A stretch of DNA of 64,000 bases from assembly GCA_004764695.1 (NCBI GenBank), contig SMSO01000031.1, positions 6,505,261 to 6,569,260 of the forward strand, given 5' to 3'. A model generated the notes under the pieces. The model was given only the letters and a program-made list of their open reading frames with translations, made no database searches and was not told where the DNA came from. A program made the position numbers and the translations under genes. Positions 55,186-64,000 of the stretch are shown piece by piece; within the stretch, counting starts at the first letter, position 1; each line of letters starts with the position of its first letter. The stretch is from Schizochytrium sp. TIO01 (Eukaryota > Sar > Bigyra > Thraustochytrida > Thraustochytriidae).

Positions 55186-56680
55186 TCTTTTGCTTCACAA
55201 CAGTCGTGCACTGAGCGTACTAGACTCCTCAACTTCGTCTCAAGAGTTATGCCCTTTGCCCGCGCTGCCTCCACAGCAGAGAGTCGTCTTCCGGCCTCCA
55301 AATGATACTTGGCCATGCAACACGTGCAGCTAAATAGGCGTAACTGTGCATTTTCTGTGGCACTTGCGCATACACAGTCTACTCCAGTAGCTATTATTTA
55401 GGTAGAATCCTAAGCCACAGTTAAGCTCTGTGGCATCTAATGAGTCCGTTAGGGCCCGATGTAGCAGAACTGCGCAACAAGGTTTGCTAGTTTTATGAAG
55501 TTTGAGGAGTAAAATGGTTATTGTGTAGGAGCGTTTATCAGGAGAGTTGCCAGCGTTATCTTTTGAAAGAGCGCAGATGCGGGGTTTGGACGGAAAAAAC
55601 ATATTCGATTGATTGACTGGTGTAACGTTGAGTGAAATGTTTTAATAGAACACCTACAGAGTAGAGAATATATTTATAAGGACTAATTGATAACCTTGTG
55701 GGATAAACTAATACCTAGCAGGTAAAGGTCTTCACTCTAAGCGGAGTTTGCTCATGTTAGGTGAATTACATACATACTAAATCTATGGTGCTTCCTTGAG
55801 ATGTTGAAAGAATATTTTGCGGGATGAACCGTGCAAGTTCGATTCAAAGCTAAACTCTCAAAATATTGTATGGCTTTGCTACCCTTTAGCACAATATGGG
55901 TCAATGAAAAGGGTTAATATATGCAACAAACAGGTTGCCTAATCTCCAGCTGAAGAAATATTCAAAAATTATACAGCTTGCGCTGATATCGAACCGTTTG
56001 ATACTAAATTCATTTTTCGAGCGTGTGAGAATGACTTTTCAGTAAGCCAAAATGAAAAAGAGTGACACTCTGACTTGTTGATCAACATTATCAGCACCAC
56101 TAGAAACATCTCGGTACGCTCACATAAGCAGGAAACATGCAACAGTTTACTGTAAGTGGGGACATGACCAGCAAATGTAGGCTTCAATCGTGAGCCCCAT
56201 GGTGACTCTAAGATGGATAGCTTCCATGAATCTCACCCCACGAAAGCCCACGAAAGGGAGGGAAGCACCTTTAGACAATCCTGTTATTCCTTTCCCTCCT
56301 CGAAAGATATTTGGTCTCATCGCAACGCGAGGATTTCAGATTTTGAGTGAGTCATTTCTCTCACGTGCGATCAGTCTTTCAGGAATTGTAGGTCCCTCTA
56401 AAAATGCACACTAGTTACTCCTAATTTATAGCTAGTAGCCTCTCTGAGAGTATAGTGCTACCTACTATATGGAGAAAAAAGGGGAGAACTATCAAAGCGA
56501 GAAGCGCCCGAGCAAGGCCATGTTCTGAAACGGCGATGATTTGGTGAGGATTTGGTTTGAGCAATTCCCAAACAAGAATATTTCCAAACCAGTTCCTTTC
56601 TTGGAAGCTTGATACGACCTGCCCGTCGTCACTACGTTCAAAGCCAAGGTGGCACAGGGGTTGGCTATAGCTCATCCACC
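55186..56680. other. Divergent upstream region of SGNH-like and HAD genes
   Basis: About 1.5 kb between start codons at 55185 (-) and 56681 (+). AT-rich; no supported gene or repeat array. Confidence 0.55.
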
Positions 56681-57959
56681 ATGACACGTATTCGGGCGAT
56701 CTTCTCAGACCTTGACGTAAGTTAGAGAGCAGACTTGACTAGGGAACTTGAAGACTCACGCACAATATTGCGTTATCGCCTGTTTTGACTGTGATCCTTT
56801 ACAATTGTTAATATCGACAATAATTACTCTGGCTGTTTGCTTTGTCGAGATAATTGTATCGTGGTGTGGAGCGTGAACCTTTGTTATTATTACAGGGGAC
56901 CCTCACCCACTTTGAAAAATACTTTAACAAGCAAGGTGCCCGTGTGGAGGATATGTGCTCTGAAAAAGGAACCGCCAAGTTTGTAATGGGCGATGAAACA
57001 GTGAGTCAGTCTAATGGTATGATTTTTTCTTGGTTCACCACAAACTGCCATGATGCTGACTAATTAATTTTCATGTAATGCGATTTGTAGCGGGAGTGTG
57101 TTTTATTGCCGACTACAACGATGGGTTCTGGACTGATGAGCAAGAAGTCCATTAAGCTTATTCGCTCCCTTCGAGACCATGGTGTGCATTTCGTTTATGT
57201 CACAGGTGCGAGAAAGTCAACACTCATGGAGCGCCTCCCGATCATGGGCCATGTTGACGCCGCCTTTGGGGAAACTGGTGGTAGATACCTAACAGACAAT
57301 TGCATCAATCTGGACAAGGAATGGTAAGTAAAACCAATCCAAACATAAAACCTCTACACTGCCATGTACTAATTTTATGCTTCATGCAATCGTACGAAAT
57401 TGTTGTAGGACTTCCCTGATGGAGAAATTCTGTGGACCTGAGTCAACAGAGCTCCCGCCCTTAGAGCGTGAGGGTGTTCTTTGGGACTGGGCTCGTAAAC
57501 TCTCTGAACGCGGCTATGAAATAGACGCCCGTAGCTACTACTTTGGTTTTCGAGTAGATCTGGAGAAGCAGTCAAATGACGAGTGTAAATCTGATGAGGC
57601 TTTTTGTGACTTTGTAAACAAGAATTTACCTGAGGATTTAGCAACTTCAACCAATATTGGAAAATATGACTTCTTCCCTAAAGTGTCTGGTAAAGGGAAA
57701 TGCGGTGCGACACTACATGAAGAAGTTCGACATTAAGCCTGAAGAAGCAGTTGCACTTTTTGATGACGAAAATGACCTGCCAATGGCAGACGCTGTCGAA
57801 CATTGCTACGTCATGCAGGCGACGCACCATACTATTGAGAAAGCTCTTGAAACAAACCCACACTGGCATCAGGCAAAAGGCGTAGGAGTAATTGCAACGG
57901 AGGAGGTTCTTCAGACACTGCTCGATCAGTGCGAAAAAGACGCTAGAAGCACAAACTAA
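56681..57959 (+). CDS. HAD-family sugar-phosphatase-like protein, four exons, frame broken near 57698
   Basis: Exons 56681-56716, 56896-57000, 57091-57323 and 57409-57959, with consensus GTAAGT/GTGAGT donors and TAG/CAG acceptors. The first splice reconstitutes the HAD nucleophile motif F-S-D-L-D-G-T-L. Motif II is in Y-V-T-G-A-R (exon 3). The class IIB cap region holds E-T-G-G-R-Y and W-A-R-K-L-S-E-R-G-Y. Motif III/IV is K-G-N-A-V-R-H-Y then F-D-D-E-N-D-L-P. It resembles the sucrose-phosphate phosphatase/Cof-like subfamily; the substrate is unknown. In exon 4, V-S-G-K-G and N-A-V-R-H-Y lie in frames offset by +1 (about 57695-57702). One surplus base in GGGAAATGC accounts for it. Confidence 0.82.
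56717..56895 (+). other. HAD gene intron 1
   Basis: 179 bases, phase 0, donor GAC|GTAAGT, acceptor TTATTACAG. Its removal joins D-L-D to G-T-L in the catalytic motif. Confidence 0.9.
57001..57090 (+). other. HAD gene intron 2
   Basis: 90 bases, phase 0, donor ACA|GTGAGT, acceptor ATTTGTAG. Confidence 0.85.
57324..57408 (+). other. HAD gene intron 3
   Basis: 85 bases, phase 2, donor ATG|GTAAGT, acceptor TTGTTGTAG. It restores a Trp codon across the junction. Confidence 0.88.
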
Positions 57960-59282
57960 GCAGAACTCCCCCACTCGGATAACGTTTATGGCATTTCTAG
58001 ACTGCTGTGCTGTCTGCATTTCTATGCACATGTAGGTGCCAAGCATTAAGTAAACTTATTTGCTCTTTCCTTTTCTCAACTGCCAAAACTTTCCTACATC
58101 ATTGTTCTTCCTGAGTATACCTTAAATTCAGGCAGTCTCTAATCCATCTTTGTCTCAGGATAATGAAGTTGATCTACTTGCCATCAGCAATGCGAAAGAT
58201 ACAATCAAACGTCTTGCTACCTGAAAGTGTATTTTATAATTTACCCATGCCAATCATAGTACACTCCGTCTTCCAGACTTAGGACATCTTCGCCCAATCG
58301 AGGGAGGGAGTGCTTGTCAATGATTAGTATATCTGTTAGCCCTCGCAAAAGTCAGAATCAGGTCTTTATGTGGAAATAATAAGCACGGACCATTTCTTCG
58401 CTTCTGCTTCCAAGCCAGCTCGTAAAGCATTATTCTAGCTCCATAGTTCCGACATCTAACGCCCCAGAACCGTAGAATACTTAATGCTTTCCACGGATAA
58501 GCTCAGCTAAGAGGTCCTAGGAGTTTTGCTATCACGCATGTTGAAATCAATATGGAAAGTCTTTCAGCAGATCCTCACGGATTGATGCAGAAAGCCTGTT
58601 CGCACCTCGAATTCGCGCGTGAATCGAGTCTCGACCCTTGCAGTACCTGAATGTAGAGAAAACTCGTTGCTGCCTTTGCTGGTCGTCGCAAGTCCCTCGC
58701 AAGCTACGAACTCGACTGAAAGCAGCTGAGAAACCATTGGAAAATGTATAAAGCTAACCTTGATCTAATGTATGATTATTAATTATATACTAGGTAGTAC
58801 GACCATTGCCACCTTCGATCGAGCGAACAAAACCCAAACACGAAATCCAACGAAGCGAGTTCTTTGCGGCGAGCCTTGCTTTGGGCTCCTCGCTTGACGG
58901 TGGCGCTGGATTTACGTCGACGAGAGCTGCAGAGGGGTGCTCTCAGCACCAGGAAAATAGAAGTTCCTCGGACTTGACCAGTACGAACCTACTGACCTAA
59001 GCTAAATTGGAGTACCAGCTGGCAAGGGTTGAGAGCATTTCTGTTTTGGGGAGGCGATACAGCGACTGCTCCGCGCAGACTCGTTTGCAAAAGTTGCAGT
59101 AACTGGTGGAGTTACGGAGTCTTGTTGTAAACTTTCGTTTGTTTGAGTGTTTGTTTATATATTGTGGAAACTGGGCTTTCTGAAACTCTGAGATCTGCTA
59201 CGTATTGATAACAGCGGATTGTAAACAGGAAAAGTCTAGAGGACTTTAACTATTGAGAGCAGTTGCGTCAGAATAGTGCATA
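57960..59282. other. Spacer and upstream region of the SPX-Frag1/DRAM gene
   Basis: About 1.3 kb. AT-rich at left, GC-richer near 58560-58990 where a 64-codon frame (58806-59000) lacks recognisable features. No supported gene. Confidence 0.5.
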
Positions 59283-61424
59283 ATGAAGTTTGGCAAGCGC
59301 CTCGAAGATGATCTCGCAGAACCGCGCTGGGAAGAACATTATGTGCGTTACCGGGTCTTGAAGAAGATGATCAAGGTCCTCTCATTGCTGGGCAAAGATG
59401 CGAATGAGCAACTACTTGAGGAAACCCTGATGCTTTTTCCCCGCAAGAAGAAGAAGAAGTTGCTCCGCGGATTGCGGGACACTGAGGTGAATTGCACGGT
59501 GTGCAAACGGTGGAACCTTTTCTCCTCCATTCTGCTCGAGGACGTTGCACACGTGCGTGGTTTTCTGAGCTCCACTGTGCACGGTTTGCAAGTATCTTTC
59601 TATAACAACATCCACCCTCAAGTAGCAGCGCTGCTCAACGACATCCGTATGGGCGGAGAACCCCGTCTTTATCCTGGCAGTAAAGAAACAATTTTGCTCG
59701 CAAGGTTTGCCGTCTTCCTGGATACATTAGAGGCACTGCGGCGTTTTGTTGTGGTCAACGACATGGCCATGGTTAAGGTTATCAAAAAGTTTAAGAAACG
59801 CGTCCTATCCTCAGTGGATGTTGATGCACCTGCTTGCTGCGAACAGTGTGCTAAGCATATGCTCAAACGTCGCGCTTTCTCTTTGGAACACCTCCTGAAG
59901 TCCTCGATGGGAAGTAGCGATGTGGAGCCTGATGAGGAAGCTGATCTGTACAGCAGCAGTGATGACGAAGCTATGGGACGTCTCAAGACCCAGAGTGCTC
60001 CGAGTTCAAAGGTTGAAGGTTTTGCTGATACTCAGATTCCTCAGGAGGGTTGCATTAAGACGGCGGCTTCAGAAGTAGTTCTTTCACAGAAACCCTTTTT
60101 ACGAAAATTAGAGAACGAATGCAGCTCGGAGTGTGACACTATTGCTAAGCTCGAGGCTGCAGCAGAAACTCTTTTGTCTCGCACAATGGTGTCAAGCAGT
60201 GTATATCATGATTTCATTGTAGATCAACAGACTCAGTTGCAGGGGCAACGGCAGCAGGAGAAGCTTGCCCGCGTAGAAGCTCGTGCAAAGATGCTCACCC
60301 GTCTTACTCGCCACATCGATATGGAAAACCAAGTGCGCCCTGCAACGTTTCTACTTGTGGGAGTGATCCTGCCTCTCCTAACTCTTGTTGCTACATACTA
60401 CGTTTCAAGCACCATTTATATTGATGAAAACAAGAGTATGACCATCTTCGATGAGAAGGGTTTTTTCATTAGCGCAAGTCTAGATGTTGCTCCGGCATCT
60501 AACATTGGCACGTTAGGTCTAACCACTACTTTGATGATGCTGTCGGTAATTATCTTTGTCAAACATAAGCTTGTGAAAAAGCAACTTCGAGGTCGCCAGT
60601 GGATGCGCACACATCGTATTGCCACGGCCTTTGGCATGATGTCTCTCTTTTGTGGCAATGGTGTGGCGGCCTTTCAACATAATGCCAATGCCACCGCCCA
60701 CAATACCTTTGCTGCACTTTTTTTTGTATTTGGCATGATTCATGTCGTCCTTGAGACTATGTTGGACCTGATGTTTAGTTTGTCAATGCCATTCACGCGC
60801 AAAGCTCGAGTGACCATCGCTATTGTATTGATTATCTCCGTTCTAGGGTTTCTTGGACCAATGTCCTATGTTTTAGTTCACGAGCCTCCTCCGGATGTTT
60901 TGCGGTACTACAAGCACGTTGCGGCATGCTTCGAAATCACTGCCTTCGCCTGCTTTGTTCTTTGGTTCGGTAGCTATTACTCGATAATGAAGGCCAGTCA
61001 GTTCAAATTGCACGTAGTGCACCGTGTGCGCCTCGACAGCTCAGAAGACCTTACGAACTTGCGTTTCTCGCACCACATTCACCGTCGTCAAAATTCAATG
61101 GACTCTCTAGAGTCTTTTGACTCGGACCTTGGTTCTGCGGAGGATAATAGCCCTAAAATGCTCTCTTTCGAAGATGCTGTTGCAGAACAAGAGGCGCGTG
61201 CGCATGCTTCCAGTATTGATGCGTCCTATGTATCCGATGATGACGATGACGACGATGACGACGACGATGATGAAAACGACGAGGACACAGCTGCTGGCAA
61301 CCGTTTCTTTAAGCGTCAGAGGAGTATTGTACATGTGGAGAGCAATCCACGGATGGGCCTTGATCTTGATGATATTGCGTTTCACGAGGCTCGTCAAAAT
61401 TCTGGCAAACTGAAAGCCATGTAA
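59283..61424 (+). CDS. SPX domain fused to Frag1/DRAM/Sfk1-type membrane domain
   Basis: A 713-residue single-exon protein. Residues 1-200 are an SPX domain: M-K-F-G-K-R-L start, P-R-W-E-E-H-Y-V-R-Y, and a lysine-rich helix (K-V-I-K-K-F-K-K-R, about 164-173) matching the inositol-pyrophosphate-binding surface. An acidic/Ser linker and coiled helix (about 270-340) follow. Six hydrophobic segments lie at about 353-373, 406-427, 444-466, 473-495, 510-530 and 546-568. They show Frag1/DRAM/Sfk1 features: a loop ending P-A-S-N-I-G, then H-R-I-A-T-A-F-G, V-A-A-F-Q and A-H-N-T-F-A-A-L-F-F-V-F-G-M. The tail is acidic with an Asp run (about 652-667). SPX proteins sense phosphate status; DRAM proteins act at lysosomes and Sfk1 at the plasma membrane. 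Phosphate- or inositol-phosphate-gated membrane function is inference. Confidence 0.88.
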   Translation: MKFGKRLEDDLAEPRWEEHYVRYRVLKKMIKVLSLLGKDANEQLLEETLMLFPRKKKKKLLRGLRDTEVNCTVCKRWNLFSSILLEDVAHVRGFLSSTVHGLQVSFYNNIHPQVAALLNDIRMGGEPRLYPGSKETILLARFAVFLDTLEALRRFVVVNDMAMVKVIKKFKKRVLSSVDVDAPACCEQCAKHMLKRRAFSLEHLLKSSMGSSDVEPDEEADLYSSSDDEAMGRLKTQSAPSSKVEGFADTQIPQEGCIKTAASEVVLSQKPFLRKLENECSSECDTIAKLEAAAETLLSRTMVSSSVYHDFIVDQQTQLQGQRQQEKLARVEARAKMLTRLTRHIDMENQVRPATFLLVGVILPLLTLVATYYVSSTIYIDENKSMTIFDEKGFFISASLDVAPASNIGTLGLTTTLMMLSVIIFVKHKLVKKQLRGRQWMRTHRIATAFGMMSLFCGNGVAAFQHNANATAHNTFAALFFVFGMIHVVLETMLDLMFSLSMPFTRKARVTIAIVLIISVLGFLGPMSYVLVHEPPPDVLRYYKHVAACFEITAFACFVLWFGSYYSIMKASQFKLHVVHRVRLDSSEDLTNLRFSHHIHRRQNSMDSLESFDSDLGSAEDNSPKMLSFEDAVAEQEARAHASSIDASYVSDDDDDDDDDDDDENDEDTAAGNRFFKRQRSIVHVESNPRMGLDLDDIAFHEARQNSGKLKAM

Positions 61425-61427
61425 AGT

Positions 61428-61824
61428 AAACTTATTCCGTCACCAATTGTCGAATGTCGAATGTAGATTGTAGATTGTAGATGATCGTTTTTTGTCTAAT
61501 CCAAGATTGTATCTTTCTTTCCTTCCCGAATAATTCACCTCCACAAATGCATGCATGAATAACTATCATTTTGCCTTTATTATAGTCACAAGACCGAAAA
61601 GATCACTCAACCAAAATTTTCAATTGTATCGAAGCACTAACTCGTTTCCGGATTCAGGTTAATTTGTATTTTCGATTTAGTAGGGTAAACTCGGTGTCAG
61701 GGTACGCGTCGTGATTCTTTGTTCAGTCACATGAATAGGATTGGATAATCAGCATAGACATTAGCATATATCATGGTGTTCAAGGGATTTCATATTCTGA
61801 GTGGTGTGTGTGTGGGGGGGGGGC
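61428..61824. other. Spacer between convergent genes
   Basis: Short spacer with small tandem repeats of GTCGAAT and GTAGATT (about 61448-61482) and a G run near 61813-61822. No gene. Confidence 0.6.
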
Positions 61825-62652
61825 TCAAATCAAGGAGAGAGAGTCTGCGTGTGAGTGTAATGTTACCTGGTAAAATTTGCTCAGCCAGCTTTTGTTTTTT
61901 TGCATATGAATGTGCAGCAGACTCAAGAGGATGCGAAGTTGTTGAGCACTTTCGCCCGATGCAGGTCGAAACTCAAGCCTTCCACTACGCGAATCGATGC
62001 AAATGATGTCTCCTTCACCTCCAACCTTGAAAACGTCCTTAACATGCAGGCTGGGGGTGTTCGCAAGAGCGTTCTGGTTCAAAAGAACGGAGGCGCGTGG
62101 ATTTGCTTTTGTCAGCACGAGCTCTTCATGGTCAGGTGAAAGGCGCAGGAACATGCGATCGTCTCGCTTCATTGACCTTTTCACGACCGGGACAGCCGCC
62201 TTGCGTTTGGATGGAAAGCAGCCACAGGATGATGGTGGCAGGGGTGGGATGTCTTCTGGTTCCTCATATCGAGGTAATTCCCGTACAATTTTTCCTTCAA
62301 GAAGCTGTGCAGCGAATGTGGCAATGTGTCGATTCCAGGCAAGGTAGCCGTGGTGCCCCATTAAATCATAGACGCTGCGCTGCCAATCGTCAGATAAAAC
62401 TCGAAAAGCCTCTGTAACAGCCATCAGATTGTCATTTGGTGTTGTGGACATTGTTGGGGGCATCTCTGCATCTGGCTGCTGAGCCACTTGCAGTGCTTGT
62501 GCCTTCCGAGCTGCCACATGATACGCAGGTCTTAGCAAAGACTTTGAAACACCAGGTTCGACGCCCAAGATTGAGTAATAGTTTTCATCTCGTTGTGTAT
62601 CCTGCACGGGGCCTGCCGGGGACGATTTAATCGGGCTGTTGCTTTTACCCAT
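61825..62652 (-). CDS. Degenerate J-domain protein with PH-like C-terminal domain
   Basis: 275 residues from the ATG at 62652. The frame is open about 57 codons further upstream (to about 62823) without an ATG, so an upstream exon is possible. Residues about 19-95 look like a J domain (N-Y-Y-S-I-L-G-V-E-P, then A-V-T-E-A-F-R-V-L-S-D-D-W-Q-R-S-V-Y-D). The HPD tripeptide between helices II and III, needed to stimulate Hsp70 ATPase, is missing and replaced by a Gln/Pro/Thr loop. Residues about 165-260 have the alternating strand pattern and final helix of a PH-like fold (R-M-F-L-R-L-S at its start; a helix L-R-I-L-L-S-L-L-H-I). A role as a lipid-binding J-like protein is inferred. Confidence 0.7.
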   Translation of the reverse strand: MGKSNSPIKSSPAGPVQDTQRDENYYSILGVEPGVSKSLLRPAYHVAARKAQALQVAQQPDAEMPPTMSTTPNDNLMAVTEAFRVLSDDWQRSVYDLMGHHGYLAWNRHIATFAAQLLEGKIVRELPRYEEPEDIPPLPPSSCGCFPSKRKAAVPVVKRSMKRDDRMFLRLSPDHEELVLTKANPRASVLLNQNALANTPSLHVKDVFKVGGEGDIICIDSRSGRLEFRPASGESAQQLRILLSLLHIHMQKNKSWLSKFYQVTLHSHADSLSLI

Positions 62653-64000
62653 ATTCTCCCTTTTTAACAGCCAGTCGTAGGAGCGCTTCAGCTGGACCGC
62701 CTTCGTTTTGCAGCAATCAACTAAGGGAACTGCAGACGCTGCCACTGGGATCTCACGTGAGAGTCCTCTGCTTTCTCTGTCCCGTTGTGGGTCTACTTCA
62801 GCGGCAATGCGCTCTTTAAACCCTCAATTTCCGCACGTGAATCGAACAACGAATGTTATTTCTCTTATTTCCCACACCTCTGCAGAAACTTAGAATTCGA
62901 CAATAACTTCAACAACAAACAACAACAATGACGACGACGACGACAACGACGCCGGCAGAAGCGTCTACGATATAGAGATTGACAAAGGTGACTGCTGCTC
63001 AGGACCTCGAAGGTCGATCTCTCGCAGTCTTGTCTGTCTGGGCGTCTCGCTTAGTTCTGTAGAGCCTCCACCACCGGCACGGGCACAGCGGCAGTTCGAG
63101 CAGGAATCGAGCTTTGGTCGGGCTCCTAGGGCTTTCTCCTGCAGCCACTACGAAACAGCAATCGCAAGAACTTGCAAGAGCAGAGGGAGCAGGGAGGCCA
63201 ACGCGGCCGGAGACTGACCCGCCGAGATGGAGCAGCGAACGGGGCTTTGCAGAAGAAGGCAAAGGCTAAGCCGTCTGGGTCGGTAGGTAGGAGGTACCTC
63301 CTGAGAGATTATTCTTTGCTGTTTTGCTGAGTGCTCTTTGGTGCTGCGTGCTCTTTGTTAGTTTGTCTTTCTCTTTTTAATTAGCTTTCTTTTTGTTTCT
63401 TTTTTCTTTTTTTCCTCTTCCGCTCTGAGTGATTAAGTGGTTTCTCTTCTTCTGTGCTTATCCTCGCGTAAGTTTCCTGCTCGTAAAGACTTTTCAGCAA
63501 GGTGGCCGCCTTGCTTGCAGAAACTCCGGAGGGCCCAGAAAGTCTGCACAATTCTTCTGAGACCTCGGCAGCGAGATCGGATCGAGGGGCTTCGGCCTCG
63601 CAGTTCGAGGGCGGTGTTGCTTTGCCACCTTTTATCACCTTCTGTGTACAATTAGTTTTCTTTTTGCCCTTTATATTTTTAATTAATTAATTAGAAAATA
63701 TAATTTGTTGAAAAAGTAAAAAAGTAAACACCCAGATACTAAGAGCAGACTTATCTACTACTACTAGAAGGGTCGATCTATAGTGGTTTTATAAGAAAGA
63801 AAGAAAAGTAAAGAAAGAGAAAGAAAGAAAGAACTCTTTCGTTCTCTTTTACAAGTTGTTTCATGAACTGCTTTTGTAAAGTAAAAAAGGAAAGCAAATA
63901 CATTGCACTGATTGGGTTATTCGCTATTTTCCGCTCTCCCGTGCTCCTTTGCGTTGGGTGGCTGATCATCAGGCGAGGTATTCCGGCTCGAGATCTATGA
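62653..64000. other. Right-end spacer, GC-rich then AT-rich, no supported gene
   Basis: Upstream side of the J-like gene, possibly including an unidentified first exon. Contains ACG/AAC triplet repeats (about 62910-62952), a GC-rich patch (about 62950-63290), CT-rich and AT-rich tracts, and GAAA-type purine runs (about 63795-63832). The window ends without a further gene. Confidence 0.5.

Overview
This is nuclear DNA from a unicellular eukaryote. Its genes sit singly on both strands and are separated by AT-richer spacers full of tetra- and pentanucleotide microsatellites. They encode typical eukaryotic machinery: nucleoporin 58, RRP9 of the U3 snoRNP, ribosomal protein uS14/RPS29, NASP, DGAT2 and a BRWD/PHIP-type bromodomain protein. 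Introns are sparse and have GT-AG ends (GTAAGT, GTGAGT, GTACGT donors). Low intron density, a TrpC-TrpF fusion, a eukaryotic UreG and an RPS29 ending in KKYR would fit a stramenopile such as a labyrinthulomycete. That placement is inference; nothing here fixes the species. I see no prophage, CRISPR array, rRNA operon, confident tRNA gene or complete transposon.

Layout. 1-7 kb: a multi-pass membrane protein (1170-1814), repeat-rich spacer, and an F-box/LRR protein (5611-6762). 7-13 kb: a divergent pair of ribosome-biogenesis genes, PINX1-like G-patch (-) and RRP9 (+, two exons), then DGAT2 (-). 13-22 kb: a long microsatellite-rich spacer, NUP58 (-) with a probable divergent 40-residue single-TM protein (+), then a spacer carrying a repeated motif (consensus GCGCAAGTGRAGTATA). 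22-34 kb: one giant BRWD/PHIP-like gene of about 3,900 codons with acidic N-terminus, WD40, bromodomain, long Gln-rich tail and an AP2-like C-terminal module. 34-46 kb: UreG (-), a possible tiny acylated-protein gene, a tRNA-like SINE-type element, a membrane-anchored mitochondrial-type PRPP synthetase (+), a 4-kb AT-rich gene-poor stretch and RPS29 (+). 46-58 kb: TrpC-TrpF (-), NASP (-), an SGNH-hydrolase-like gene (-) and a four-exon HAD phosphatase (+). 59-64 kb: an SPX domain fused to a Frag1/DRAM/Sfk1 membrane domain (+), and a J-like plus PH-like protein (-).

Functional links. PINX1-like and RRP9 share an intergenic region and both act in nucleolar RNA processing. PRPP synthetase supplies PRPP, a tryptophan-pathway substrate, and TrpC-TrpF catalyses two steps of that pathway, though the genes are not adjacent. 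NASP and the BRWD-like protein both act on chromatin. There are no operons.

The strongest novelty candidate is the SPX-Frag1/DRAM fusion. Second-tier observations are the BRWD architecture with its AP2-like tail, the promoter-motif cluster, the tRNA-like element with an ATTC tail, and several conserved genes whose frame is broken mostly by +1 shifts.
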